Assembly (NCBI GenBank): GCA_028723425.1
Contig: JAQYEZ010000026.1
Span: 1 to 42,423 of the forward strand
Direction of reading: 5' to 3'
Source: Peptoniphilaceae bacterium
GTDB lineage: Bacteria; Bacillota; Clostridia; Tissierellales; Peptoniphilaceae
DNA length: 42,423 nt
Position numbers and translations under genes: made by a program. Under the pieces are notes generated by a model. The model saw only the letters and a program-made list of their open reading frames with translations, was not told the origin of the DNA and made no database searches. Positions 23,574 through 31,499 of the stretch are shown here, one piece after another. Each line of letters begins with the position of its first letter. Positions within the stretch are counted from its first letter, which is position 1.

Positions 23574-24650
23574 TTAGCTTTTTATTGTAAATTCATTCCC
23601 ACCAATATTTTCTATATAGTCTTTTAGTTCCAAAGATGTTAATAAGTAGTTTACATCATCTATAGAAAGATTTAAATCCAAAGCAATTAAGTCTGCGTTT
23701 GCATTGGGATTTTCTTCTATATATGTAATTATTTTAAGCTCGTTTTCATCAAGGTCTGAAAAGTCCTTTTCTTCATCTTTCTTATCAAAAAATGACAATT
23801 GACTTAATTCATCAATGATGTCATTAGCATCTATTATAAGTTTGGCCCCATCTTGTATAAGCCTATTGGTTCCCTTGGAATATATAGAGTTGATATTACC
23901 AGGTACACAAAATACATCTCTTCCTTGATTTATAGCACAAGCTGAAGTTATCATGGTCCCTGACTTTTCTTTTGCTTCAATTACAACAGTTGCCAAGGAA
24001 ATTCCTGAAATTATCCTATTTCTTTGTGGAAAATTCCAAGCTCTTGGCAAAGTTCCAAGGGGAAATTCTGAAAGAATCAGGCCTTTTTCTTCGATTTCTT
24101 GATAAAGTCTTCTGTTAGATTTTGGATAAATTTGGTCTATACCACAGCCTATAATTCCTATAGTCCTTTGATCTTTTTTTAAAGTACTTGTATGACAGAT
24201 TGAATCGATACCATAAGCAAGACCGGAAACTGTAGTTATGCCTTGTGATGCAACATCTTCTACCAATTTTTGACAAGCCCACTTTCCATAAGCTGTGCAT
24301 TTTCTAGCTCCAACAAAGGCTATAGAATACTTATCATTATCAGATAGGGATCCTTTGTAGTATAAAATTGCAGGCCTATCATCTATATTTCTTAAATTGT
24401 AGGGATAGGCTTTATCAAAAATTGTTACAATCTTTGCCCCACTCTTATATAGATCGTCTTTATAATATTTGAAATCTTCTAAGTTTTTTTTGGAAAATAT
24501 TTTATTGTAAGTAGACTTATCCAATATCTTTCTAAATTCATCTTTTCTAGCAAACAAATTTTCATAGTCAATTTGATCTATAATTTGTAAGACCACCCTG
24601 TTTGTAACATGGGCAAAGTTTAAATAAGTTAGTAATTCTTTTTTATTCAT
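23574..24650 (-). CDS. dprA: DNA-processing protein DprA
   Basis: Binds incoming single-stranded DNA and loads RecA during natural transformation. The Rossmann-like domain is seen in AFVGARKCTAYG, TTVSGLAYGIDSICHTSTL, GIIGCGIDQIYPKSN, FPQRNRIISG and KEKSGTMITSACAINQGRDVF. A C-terminal winged-helix-like segment (about 295-355) follows, where Gram-positive DprA proteins often carry a DML1-like domain. An upstream in-frame ATG at 24668 lacks a ribosome-binding site and overlaps yraN; the ATG at 24650 has GGATAAG upstream and is preferred. No other competence genes are seen here. The gene belongs to the conserved block after rnhB and yraN. Confidence 0.93.
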   Translation of the reverse strand: MNKKELLTYLNFAHVTNRVVLQIIDQIDYENLFARKDEFRKILDKSTYNKIFSKKNLEDFKYYKDDLYKSGAKIVTIFDKAYPYNLRNIDDRPAILYYKGSLSDNDKYSIAFVGARKCTAYGKWACQKLVEDVASQGITTVSGLAYGIDSICHTSTLKKDQRTIGIIGCGIDQIYPKSNRRLYQEIEEKGLILSEFPLGTLPRAWNFPQRNRIISGISLATVVIEAKEKSGTMITSACAINQGRDVFCVPGNINSIYSKGTNRLIQDGAKLIIDANDIIDELSQLSFFDKKDEEKDFSDLDENELKIITYIEENPNANADLIALDLNLSIDDVNYLLTSLELKDYIENIGGNEFTIKS

Positions 24651-24654
24651 ATTC

Positions 24655-25008
24655 TTATCCAAATGCATTTTCTATGTAGTTAATTTTTCCTGTATCCCTA
24701 TAGACTTCACAAACATCAAAGCTTATAAAATAATCTCCAAGATTTTTCTCCATTATATAAGCCTTGGCAGCCCTTATTATTCTTTTTTGTTTGTAATAAT
24801 CTACTGCCTCTGAAGCAGAAGCAAATAAGTCATTTTTCCTAGTCTTAACTTCAACGAATGATAAAACATTTCCTTTAAGGCAAATAATATCAATTTCTCC
24901 ATAAGGTTTTGAATAATTTCTATCAAGTATCCTATAAGAATTATCTTTAAGATATTTTACTGCCAAATCTTCTCCATAATTTCCTATTATTCTCTTTTTA
25001 CTGGTCAT
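24655..25008 (-). CDS. YraN/UPF0102 endonuclease-fold protein
   Basis: Small protein of 117 residues with the restriction-endonuclease-like fold. The conserved core is NYGEDLAVKYLKDNSYRILDRN, then GEIDIIC and SFVEVKTRK, i.e. the E...D...ExK arrangement of PD-(D/E)XK nucleases. Its cellular role is not established, although its constant association with rnhB and dprA suggests DNA or RNA processing. It overlaps rnhB by 4 bp (ATGA), so translation is coupled. Confidence 0.9.
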   Translation of the reverse strand: MTSKKRIIGNYGEDLAVKYLKDNSYRILDRNYSKPYGEIDIICLKGNVLSFVEVKTRKNDLFASASEAVDYYKQKRIIRAAKAYIMEKNLGDYFISFDVCEVYRDTGKINYIENAFG

Positions 25009-25628
25009 AAAAAAGTCATCTGCCTTTGATAAAATTTCTTTAGGAAAGTTTTTCGATGAATTGGACAGGGACCATATTTTTCCAGACCTTGGTAGTGTTT
25101 TTTGGTGCCATAACCCATATTTGTTTGGAATGAATAATAGGGATAAATCTCTGAAAATTTTATCATAATATTATCCCTTCTTACCTTGGCAAGGATAGAT
25201 GCACAAGATATTTGATATTCATACAAATCTCCTTTTACTATATTAAGTTGTTTGATATCTGTATCAATCCTTTCAGCATCTATTAAAAGTATATCAGGTC
25301 TTATCGAAAGACTTTCAACTGCTTTTTTCATAGCAAGTTTTGTTGCATTTTTTATATTTATCTGATCAATTTTTATATTATTGGCATAGCCAAAAGAATA
25401 CGCCAATGAATCTTCTATGATTTTATCATATAAGCCTAGCATCTTTTTACGGCTTAGCTTTTTTGAATCTGTAACCCCTTCTATCTTGCTATCTTTTTTC
25501 ATTATAACTGCACAAGTCACTACAGGTCCAGCTAAGGGTCCTCTGCCTACTTCATCTATCCCTGATATATATTCATAGTCTCTATAGATCTCTTCTCTGA
25601 TTGTCTCATTATATGGTGAATATTTCAT
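25005..25628 (-). CDS. rnhB: Ribonuclease HII
   Basis: Removes ribonucleotides embedded in DNA by cutting RNA-DNA hybrids. The acidic active site is visible in GIDEVGRGPLAGPV (Asp and Glu) and LLIDAERI (Asp), and KVRRDNIM and YPYYSFQTNMGYGTKKH match the family. At 207 residues it has normal length. The start overlaps the end of rbgA by 4 bp. Part of the conserved block. Confidence 0.95.
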   Translation of the reverse strand: MKYSPYNETIREEIYRDYEYISGIDEVGRGPLAGPVVTCAVIMKKDSKIEGVTDSKKLSRKKMLGLYDKIIEDSLAYSFGYANNIKIDQINIKNATKLAMKKAVESLSIRPDILLIDAERIDTDIKQLNIVKGDLYEYQISCASILAKVRRDNIMIKFSEIYPYYSFQTNMGYGTKKHYQGLEKYGPCPIHRKTFLKKFYQRQMTFL

Positions 25629-26467
25629 AGCCTTTCCAAAGTTATCCTTCCAAGTAATCCAGTCCTAAAATCATTCATAATTAAATTTCCACACCTTGTG
25701 TAATCTATCTCATTGCCTCTTAATATAGCTCCTCTTTTTTTTGCTATTTGCTCATATATCTCAAGAACTTCTCCTTTTGCAATAACTCCATATCTTTCTT
25801 CTAAAAGATTTGGATAATAAGCTTTTATTACTTGCAAAAATTTAAAAGCTAAGTCTTCCACATTTACTACTTCATCTTTTATAGCATGAGTAAAGGAAAG
25901 ATTTAAACCAGTTTGCTTATCAAATTTTGGCCATAATACTCCAGGAGTGTCTAAAAGTTGTAGATTATCACTAGTTTTTATCCATTGTTTTTGCTTGGTG
26001 ACTCCTGGCCTATTACCAACTTTCGCCCCTTTTCTTTGAGAAATATTGTTGATAAAAGTAGACTTACCAGAATTTGGTATGCCCACAACCATCATTCTAA
26101 TTATAGGGTTTTCTATATTTTTATCTTGATTTTTTTCAAACTTCTCCTTTAATTGATCTTTGGCAAGACTATAAAGTTTATTAGTATTTATCTTTTTTTT
26201 AGAATTTAATAATATAGCAGGAATGGACTCTTCTTTAAATTTTTCTATCCATAGCGTATTTTGCTTAGGATCTGCCAAATCTTCTTTATTCATTATTATA
26301 ATTCTTGGTTTATCTCCGATAATATCATCTAAAAGTGGATTTCTGGAGGAATTTGGAATCCTAGCATCAATTATTTCAACTACTATATCAACCAATTTTA
26401 AGGAATTTATTATATCTTTTTTGGTTTTTTCCATATGCCCTGGATACCAATTGATATTCATATTCAT
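25625..26467 (-). CDS. rbgA: Ribosome biogenesis GTPase RbgA (YlqF)
   Basis: Circularly permuted GTPase needed for late 50S assembly. The G motifs come in permuted order: NKEDLAD (G4) first, then GIPNSGKSTFIN (G1), then LLDTPGV (G3). The N-terminal NINWYPGHMEKTKK is the family signature. Length 280 residues. GGAGG lies 5 nt before the ATG at 26467, which decides between two nearby ATGs. The gap of about 180 bp to rplS holds a terminator, so the rbgA-rnhB-yraN-dprA genes may have a separate promoter. Confidence 0.95.
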   Translation of the reverse strand: MNMNINWYPGHMEKTKKDIINSLKLVDIVVEIIDARIPNSSRNPLLDDIIGDKPRIIIMNKEDLADPKQNTLWIEKFKEESIPAILLNSKKKINTNKLYSLAKDQLKEKFEKNQDKNIENPIIRMMVVGIPNSGKSTFINNISQRKGAKVGNRPGVTKQKQWIKTSDNLQLLDTPGVLWPKFDKQTGLNLSFTHAIKDEVVNVEDLAFKFLQVIKAYYPNLLEERYGVIAKGEVLEIYEQIAKKRGAILRGNEIDYTRCGNLIMNDFRTGLLGRITLERL

Positions 26468-26604
26468 ATAGGCCTCCTTTTAATTAATTGTTTATATTTA
26501 TTTTAACAGAAAATCACAAATACTTACTAGTCGCCTTCCTTTTTTATTACTTATCCTAATTATCCTTTTTAAGCATATAAGTATTATTTTTATTATTAAA
26601 ATAG

Positions 26605-26644
26605 AAAAAGGACTTCTTGTAAATAATTTACAATTGGTCCTTTT
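26605..26644 (-). terminator. Terminator after rplS
   Basis: On the minus strand AAAAGGAC (26644-26637) pairs with GTCCTTTT (26612-26605), and an inner TTGTAAATTATTTACAA extends the stem. It lies just downstream of the rplS stop codon at 26649 and splits the ribosomal block from rbgA. Confidence 0.75.
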
Positions 26645-26648
26645 AGCC

Positions 26649-26996
26649 TTAATAGTTAACTTTTTCTTTAACTTTAGAAGCCTTACCTTGACGATCTCTA
26701 AGATAGTTAAGTTTTGCTCTTCTAACTTTACCACGTCTTACTATTTTGAAAGCTTCTAGTCTTGGTGAGTTGTATAGGAAGGTTCTTTCTACGCCAACAC
26801 CATAAGAAATTCTTCTTAAAGTGAATGATCTGTTAATTCCACCTTCTTTGATACTAATTACAGTACCTTCGAAGTCTTGTAATCTTGTTTTATCTCCTTC
26901 TTTGATTCTGTATGATACTCTTAGAGTATCTCCAACTCTAAAATCGTAATTATCTTCACGTAATTGTTCATTTTCAATCTTTTTGATTAAATCCAT
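26649..26996 (-). CDS. rplS: 50S ribosomal protein L19
   Basis: Large-subunit protein at the 30S-50S interface. The sequence is strongly conserved: FRVGDTLRVSYRIKEGDKTR, FEGTVISIKEGGINRSFTLR, RISYGVGVERTFLYNSPRL and the basic RRGKVRRAKLNYLRDRQGKA tail. 115 residues. The start at 26996 lies inside the 3' end of trmD (23-bp overlap), and AAGGAGG sits within trmD about 6 nt before it. Confidence 0.97.
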   Translation of the reverse strand: MDLIKKIENEQLREDNYDFRVGDTLRVSYRIKEGDKTRLQDFEGTVISIKEGGINRSFTLRRISYGVGVERTFLYNSPRLEAFKIVRRGKVRRAKLNYLRDRQGKASKVKEKVNY

Positions 26997-27690
26997 TTCT
27001 ATCCTCCTTGTTGCGGTATTTATCGTATAAGTCTTTCCTAACTCTTTTGGTTTTTTCTAGACTATTTTTTTTGTTCCATTGTTGAATAAGTTTGTGATTG
27101 CCACTGGTTAACTCTTGTGGCACCATATATCCTCTGAAGTTTCTTGGTTTTGTGTACTCGTCATTTTGTAATAGTATATCATAATGACTATCTGTTGTAA
27201 GAGATTGTTCATTTCCAACAACTCCATCTATAAATCTTGAAATTGTATCAAGAAAAACCATGGCTGGGATTTCCCCACCTGTTAATACATAATCTCCTAT
27301 TGATATTTCATAGTCTACATAGTGATTTGTAATCCTTGCATCTATTCCTTCATAGTGACCACAAAGTATTACTAAATCTTTAAAGTCTGCAAATTTGATT
27401 GCTGTTTTTTGGTCCAGGACTTTGCCTGCAGCAGACATAAAGACTACTTTGGATTTTTGGCTTTTGACATCCATGATAGCATCATAGATAGGCTGTGGAG
27501 TCATAAGCATTCCCGCTGCTCCTCCATAAACTGTATCGTCAACCTTTTTGTGTTTATCCTTAGTATAATCCCTAATATTTACTATATCAATTTTTAGCTT
27601 TCCACCTTGTATTGCCTTACCAATTACTCCATAAGTTTCTAGAAAGTCAAAAGCTTCAGGAAATAAGGTTAGTATTGTTATTTTATTCAT
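26974..27690 (-). CDS. trmD: tRNA (guanine37-N1)-methyltransferase
   Basis: SPOUT-class enzyme that makes m1G37 in tRNAs reading CNN codons and prevents frameshifts. The trefoil-knot SAM site is seen in ILCGHYEGID and EISIGDYVLTGGEIPAMV. N-terminal KITILTLFPEAFDFLETYGVIGKA is canonical. 238 residues. It overlaps rimM by 8 bp and rplS by 23 bp. Confidence 0.96.
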   Translation of the reverse strand: MNKITILTLFPEAFDFLETYGVIGKAIQGGKLKIDIVNIRDYTKDKHKKVDDTVYGGAAGMLMTPQPIYDAIMDVKSQKSKVVFMSAAGKVLDQKTAIKFADFKDLVILCGHYEGIDARITNHYVDYEISIGDYVLTGGEIPAMVFLDTISRFIDGVVGNEQSLTTDSHYDILLQNDEYTKPRNFRGYMVPQELTSGNHKLIQQWNKKNSLEKTKRVRKDLYDKYRNKEDRNGFNQKD

Positions 27691-28171
27691 AATCCTCGAA
27701 GTCTTTTACTTCTATTTTTTTGTTATTTAGGTCAATTTTTTTCACTGTAGCTTTTAAGGCAGGAAAATATACTTCTTTACCATAAATAGTTTCTATTACA
27801 AAGATATCATTTGGATAAACTTTGGTAATAACTTCTTTTATATAGCCTATTTTTTTATCCTCTTGGTAAACGTCCAAGCCCTCAAGGTCAAAAATAAAGT
27901 ATTCATCTTCTTTTAGGTCCATCAAATCCGCTTCATCGATAGTAAGTTCGTGTCCAATAAACTTACTAACCTCATTGATATCATCGTAACCTTCAAGTTT
28001 TATTATATAAAAATCTTTTTGCTTAAAAGAATTTTCAATTATTACTTCTTTATCATCCAAATAAAGTTTTGATCCTTTATTGAATCTATCTTCATTATCA
28101 GAAAATGATTTTATTTTTAAATTCCCCTTGATTCCTTGTGTCCTTAAAATTTCAGCTACCAATATTCTCAT
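27683..28171 (-). CDS. rimM: 16S rRNA processing protein RimM
   Basis: Assembly factor for the 30S head, binding S19. The N-terminal RimM domain (VAEILRTQGIKGNLKIKS) and the C-terminal PRC-barrel (about 90-162) are both recognisable. 162 residues. Its ATG overlaps the stop of khpA by 4 bp, and its end overlaps trmD by 8 bp. In Bacillus subtilis ylqD lies between khpA (ylqC) and rimM; that gene is absent here. Confidence 0.9.
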   Translation of the reverse strand: MRILVAEILRTQGIKGNLKIKSFSDNEDRFNKGSKLYLDDKEVIIENSFKQKDFYIIKLEGYDDINEVSKFIGHELTIDEADLMDLKEDEYFIFDLEGLDVYQEDKKIGYIKEVITKVYPNDIFVIETIYGKEVYFPALKATVKKIDLNNKKIEVKDFEDYE

Positions 28172-28392
28172 ATTTTGATATTAACCTTAACATTTTCTTT
28201 GATGGCGCAAGATCTCGCTATTGTTCTAATTGAGTTTATTATATTGCCACCACGGCCGATAACACGACCCTTGTCTTTTTCTGCTACGTAGATAGTGATA
28301 TTTAATTCGCCATTATTTTCTATTTCTTCTATAGAAACAGCTTCTTTATCTTCTACTAATTCTTTTACTATAACTTCAATTAATTCTTTCAT
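28168..28392 (-). CDS. khpA: KH-domain RNA-binding protein KhpA
   Basis: Small RNA-binding protein of 74 residues (YlqC). Its single KH domain has the GRVIGRGGNIINSIR loop with the GxxG motif that contacts RNA. KhpA pairs with KhpB (EloR/Jag) in other Firmicutes to control cell elongation and RNA levels; khpB is not in this window. It lies 9 bp after rpsP and overlaps rimM. Confidence 0.92.
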   Translation of the reverse strand: MKELIEVIVKELVEDKEAVSIEEIENNGELNITIYVAEKDKGRVIGRGGNIINSIRTIARSCAIKENVKVNIKI

Positions 28393-28401
28393 AATCTTTA
28401 C

Positions 28402-28647
28402 TTATGCTAAAACATCATTGTCATTGAATAGCTTTTCAACTATAGATGTTGGTTTTGCACCGTTTTTTATCCATTGTTTAGCTTTTTCATTGTCAACTTT
28501 AAATACTTTTGGCTTGCTAATTGGATTATAATAACCAATTTCTTCGATAAATTTACCATCTCTAGCTCTTCTAGAGTCTGCAACAACCACTCTATAGAAT
28601 GGTTTTTTCTTTTGTCCCATTCTTTTTAATCTAATCTTTACTGCCAT
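28402..28647 (-). CDS. rpsP: 30S ribosomal protein S16
   Basis: Small-subunit protein of 81 residues. [42 protein letters not shown] and the C-terminal ALKWIKNGA-like segment (here [12 protein letters not shown]) are unmistakable. AGGAGG lies 6 nt before the ATG. Position 12 bp after ffh is the standard arrangement. Confidence 0.97.
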   Translation of the reverse strand: MAVKIRLKRMGQKKKPFYRVVVADSRRARDGKFIEEIGYYNPISKPKVFKVDNEKAKQWIKNGAKPTSIVEKLFNDNDVLA

Positions 28648-28659
28648 ATTTTCCTCCTC

Positions 28660-30003
28660 TTACTTAAAGAAAGGCATCTTAAATCTTTTGCCCATTCTTT
28701 TTGATTTTCCTTGTAAATTTGTCACTGTCTTCATCATTTTTTTGAGTTCTTTAAATTGCTTCAATAATTTATTAAGCTCTTTGACTTCAACTCCAGAACC
28801 TTTTGAGATTCTATCTTTCCTAGATTTACCAATTATCTCAGGTTTTATTCTCTCTTCTTTAGTCATAGAAGAAATTAATGCCTCAATCTTAACAAATTCA
28901 TTTCCGTCAAGATTGATTCCCTTTAGCATTTTTGAGTTTACTCCAGGAATCATAGCTAAAAGATCTTCCAAAGGACCCATGTTTTTGATTTGCTGAATTT
29001 GTTGTACGAAATCATCCAAAGTATAAGATTGGTTTCTAAGCTTTTCTTCCAACTCTTTGGCATCTTTTAAGGAAACTTGTTGTTCAGCCCTTTCTATTAG
29101 AGATAGAACATCTCCCATTCCCAAAATCCTCGAAGCCATCCTTTGAGGATGAAAAGGCTCTAGATCATCAAGTTTTTCACCTGTACCTACAAATTTGATT
29201 GGTTTTCCCACAACTTGTCTAATTGATAGAGCAGCTCCGCCTCTAGCATCGCCATCAAGTTTTGTAAGAATTACACCAGTAAAATCAAGATAATCATCAA
29301 AAGTTTTGGCAACATTTACAGCTTCTTGACCTGTCATTGCATCAACAACCAAGAGAATTTCCTTTGGTTTTACAGCTTCTTTAATATTTTTAAGCTCATT
29401 CATAAGTTCATCATCGATTTGTAATCTACCTGCTGTATCTAGGATTACAACATCGTGATTATTGCGCCTTGCATACTCTTTTGCTTCTAGTGCAGTTTGA
29501 ACTGGGTCTTGTTTTCCCCTTTCAAAAACTTCTACTTCTGCCTTTTGACCTACTACCTTTAATTGGTCTATGGCTGCTGGCCTATAAATATCAAGAGCTG
29601 CAAGCATAGGGTTTCTACCTTCTTTTTTTAGCTTTCTAACTAATTTTCCTGAGTGGGTAGTTTTACCTGAACCTTGTAGACCAACCATCATAACCATATG
29701 AGGGGTTGAGCCTTGCAAGTCAAGTTTAGAATTTTCTTTTCCCATAAGATTGGTAAGCTCTTCGTTAACAATCTTGACTACCATTTGGCCTGGAGATAGA
29801 GATTCCATGACTTCAACTCCCATAGATCTCTCTTTAACTGTTTTTACAAAGCTTTTTACAACCTTGTAATTAACATCAGCTTCCAAAAGTGAAAGTCTTA
29901 TCTCTCTCATTGCCTCGTCAATGTCTTTTTCGCTGAGTTTTCCTTTTCCAGTAAGCTTTGCTAAAGAATTTTGCAATTTTTCAGAAAGGTTTGAAAAAAT
30001 CAT
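28660..30003 (-). CDS. ffh: Signal recognition particle protein Ffh
   Basis: GTPase that binds signal peptides and 4.5S/scRNA and delivers ribosomes to FtsY. The N domain (1-85), the G domain with GLQGSGKTTHSGKLVRK (G1), AALDIYRPAAIDQL, DTAGRLQIDDELM (G3) and TKLDGDARGG (G4), and the methionine-rich M domain (about 300-447, with PGVNSKML and a basic end) are all present. 447 residues, normal. It lies 11 bp after ylxM in the same operon. The SRP RNA is not in the window. Confidence 0.97.
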   Translation of the reverse strand: MIFSNLSEKLQNSLAKLTGKGKLSEKDIDEAMREIRLSLLEADVNYKVVKSFVKTVKERSMGVEVMESLSPGQMVVKIVNEELTNLMGKENSKLDLQGSTPHMVMMVGLQGSGKTTHSGKLVRKLKKEGRNPMLAALDIYRPAAIDQLKVVGQKAEVEVFERGKQDPVQTALEAKEYARRNNHDVVILDTAGRLQIDDELMNELKNIKEAVKPKEILLVVDAMTGQEAVNVAKTFDDYLDFTGVILTKLDGDARGGAALSIRQVVGKPIKFVGTGEKLDDLEPFHPQRMASRILGMGDVLSLIERAEQQVSLKDAKELEEKLRNQSYTLDDFVQQIQQIKNMGPLEDLLAMIPGVNSKMLKGINLDGNEFVKIEALISSMTKEERIKPEIIGKSRKDRISKGSGVEVKELNKLLKQFKELKKMMKTVTNLQGKSKRMGKRFKMPFFK

Positions 30004-30014
30004 ATTTACACATC

Positions 30015-30338
30015 CTAAATTCTTTCTAGTATCATATCTAACTTATCAATTGCTTCTTTATCATTTGAACTTTCTACCAATTCTCTAATTTCCGATAAAT
30101 CAGCCCTTAGCTTTTCACGTTTTGAAAGTAGAGAAAGCTCTTTTTCAAACTCAAACAATTTGTCAACTGATCTTTGAATCATATCTGAAATAGCCTGTTT
30201 ACTCTTATTATTATTTTGAGCTATCTCGTTTAATGATAGATCTTCATTGTAGTAGCAATTTATTACATCTCTTTGCTTGTCATTTAACAAGGCTTTGTAG
30301 ACATCAAATAATTGCCCTATTTCCACTAATTTTTCCAT
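30015..30338 (-). CDS. ylxM: YlxM/UPF0122 helix-turn-helix protein
   Basis: Conserved 107-residue protein always found before ffh in Firmicutes; it binds Ffh or its RNA in some species. The helix-turn-helix resembles sigma factor region 4: LLNDKQRDVINCYYNEDLSL, then NEIAQNNNKSKQAISDMIQRS. It is first in the operon, and its promoter (30426-30454) is flanked by two 19-bp dyads, so it might regulate its own operon, although that is only inference. Confidence 0.93.
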   Translation of the reverse strand: MEKLVEIGQLFDVYKALLNDKQRDVINCYYNEDLSLNEIAQNNNKSKQAISDMIQRSVDKLFEFEKELSLLSKREKLRADLSEIRELVESSNDKEAIDKLDMILERI

Positions 30339-30400
30339 ATATCACCCTAATTTCTTATTTAAAATGATACTTATCGATTTATGTAGCCATAAATTCTGGG

Positions 30401-30419
30401 GTCAAGTTTTTTACTTGAC
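30401..30419. promoter_or_regulatory. 19-bp dyad B just downstream of the ylxM transcription start
   Basis: GTCAAGTTTTTTACTTGAC has perfect 7-bp arms (GTCAAGT/ACTTGAC) and is preceded by GGG at 30398-30400. It covers about +1 to +20 of the ylxM transcript. It is near-identical to dyad A. Confidence 0.65.
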
Positions 30420-30425
30420 TATAAG

Positions 30426-30454
30426 AGTATACTATGAATTCTCATAGCTGTCAA
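30426..30454 (-). promoter_or_regulatory. Promoter of the ylxM-ffh operon
   Basis: On the minus strand exact TTGACA (30454-30449), 17-bp spacer, TATACT (30431-30426). The spacer holds a further short inverted repeat, CTATGA/TCATAG (30432-30447). The -35 hexamer lies inside dyad A. Confidence 0.8.
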
Positions 30455-30468
30455 GTATTTTTGTTGAC
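30450..30468. promoter_or_regulatory. 19-bp dyad A over the -35 of the ylxM promoter
   Basis: GTCAAGTATTTTTGTTGAC, followed by CCC at 30469-30471. Same form as dyad B: GTCAA, 9 bp, TTGAC. The two dyads are mirror images about 30434.5, with centres 49 bp apart. Confidence 0.65.
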
Positions 30469-30503
30469 CCCAAAAAGTTAAAATTTAAGTAATTTCCCTG
30501 TAT

Positions 30504-31412
30504 TTATTTTTTTATAAGTCCTTTCTTTTTAAGTAAAAATAGACTTGTAATAATCAATGAAACTTCTACTATAGTGCAGAGTAAACTTGCTTCTATTCCA
30601 AAACTACCACCGGTAATTAAATCTGATCCCAAAAGACTAGTTCTAAAGATGCTAGCTTTTATAATAGGTGATCCTGATACAGATATTCCAAATATATTTC
30701 CTTGAATCATATTCCAAAAAGAATGGGCACCTGCTACTATCCAAATTGAATCTTTCAAATAAAATAGTAGTGAATAAGCAAGACCTGATAGAAAAAGATT
30801 TATAAGTGCTATTAAATTTACGCTATCATTGCCTATATGAAGGGCTGCAAATATCAAGGCATTAAATAATATAGAAGATTTTACAGAGAAAAATGCCGTA
30901 AAACCATTCATAAAAAGCGACCTACAAATTAATTCTTCACAAAAGCCTTGAATAATCCATCCTAAGGTAAATAATATGAGATATTTAATATTTAAACTTT
31001 TATTTAACCTAAGACTTGCCTTATTTAAGACAAAGGCCATCAAAACTACAAAGCCTATTTGGAAAAAACTAATTATTATGCCTTGACTATAATCCCTAAG
31101 AGCATTCTCTTTTCTAAGCCCAAGGGAAAAATTAGACCTATTTAAGTATTTTTTTGCTAAAATCAGACTAATTATTAGGGTAAAAACTCTAAAATTTAAG
31201 GAAATTATATTAAATATATCTGATCTAAGAAGACTAGCCTTATTTATAAAATCAAAACCAAATATAAGACCTAATAGTATAAGAGAAATTACTTCTCCTA
31301 TAAACATAGTCCCTACTACCAATACTATGTATAGAAAAATATTAGGCTTTAGCCTACTTGTCAGTGCTTCTTGTCTACTTTTTGAAATCGTCTTATTATC
31401 TAAAAACCTCAT
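30504..31412 (-). CDS. CPBP-family intramembrane metalloprotease
   Basis: Membrane protein of 302 residues with about eight transmembrane segments, of the CAAX protease/bacteriocin-processing (Abi) family. The conserved boxes are CEELICRSLF (EExxxR), FAALHIGN (FxxxH) and AHSFWNM (HxxxN), which form the metal-binding active site. Family members process prenylated peptides or bacteriocins or give bacteriocin immunity; there is no bacteriocin gene nearby, so the substrate is unknown. AAAGGA lies before the ATG. Its transcript is separated from htrA by a terminator. Confidence 0.85.
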   Translation of the reverse strand: MRFLDNKTISKSRQEALTSRLKPNIFLYIVLVVGTMFIGEVISLILLGLIFGFDFINKASLLRSDIFNIISLNFRVFTLIISLILAKKYLNRSNFSLGLRKENALRDYSQGIIISFFQIGFVVLMAFVLNKASLRLNKSLNIKYLILFTLGWIIQGFCEELICRSLFMNGFTAFFSVKSSILFNALIFAALHIGNDSVNLIALINLFLSGLAYSLLFYLKDSIWIVAGAHSFWNMIQGNIFGISVSGSPIIKASIFRTSLLGSDLITGGSFGIEASLLCTIVEVSLIITSLFLLKKKGLIKK

Positions 31413-31456
31413 TTTTTTCCTTTGTTAACTTTATGTATATATTACTAAAAATGTTT

Positions 31457-31486
31457 TAAAAACCAGGGACATTTTATTATCCCTAG
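31457..31486 (-). terminator. Terminator after htrA
   Basis: On the minus strand CTAGGGA (31486-31480) pairs with TCCCTGG (31469-31463) including one G-T pair, then TTTTTAAAA. It lies 14 bp after the htrA stop codon. Confidence 0.75.
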
Positions 31487-31499
31487 TCAACTTATCTAC

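Noticed and set aside
26498-26734. Minus-strand frame of 78 residues overlapping rplS and its terminator
   Set aside because: It reads through the rplS 3' end and a terminator in another frame; a Lys/Arg-rich shadow.
30398-30471. The dyads at ylxM read as a MITE with terminal inverted repeats
   Set aside because: Outer arms match for only 8 bp before diverging, there is no target-site duplication, and the interior is a consensus promoter, so an operator pair fits better.
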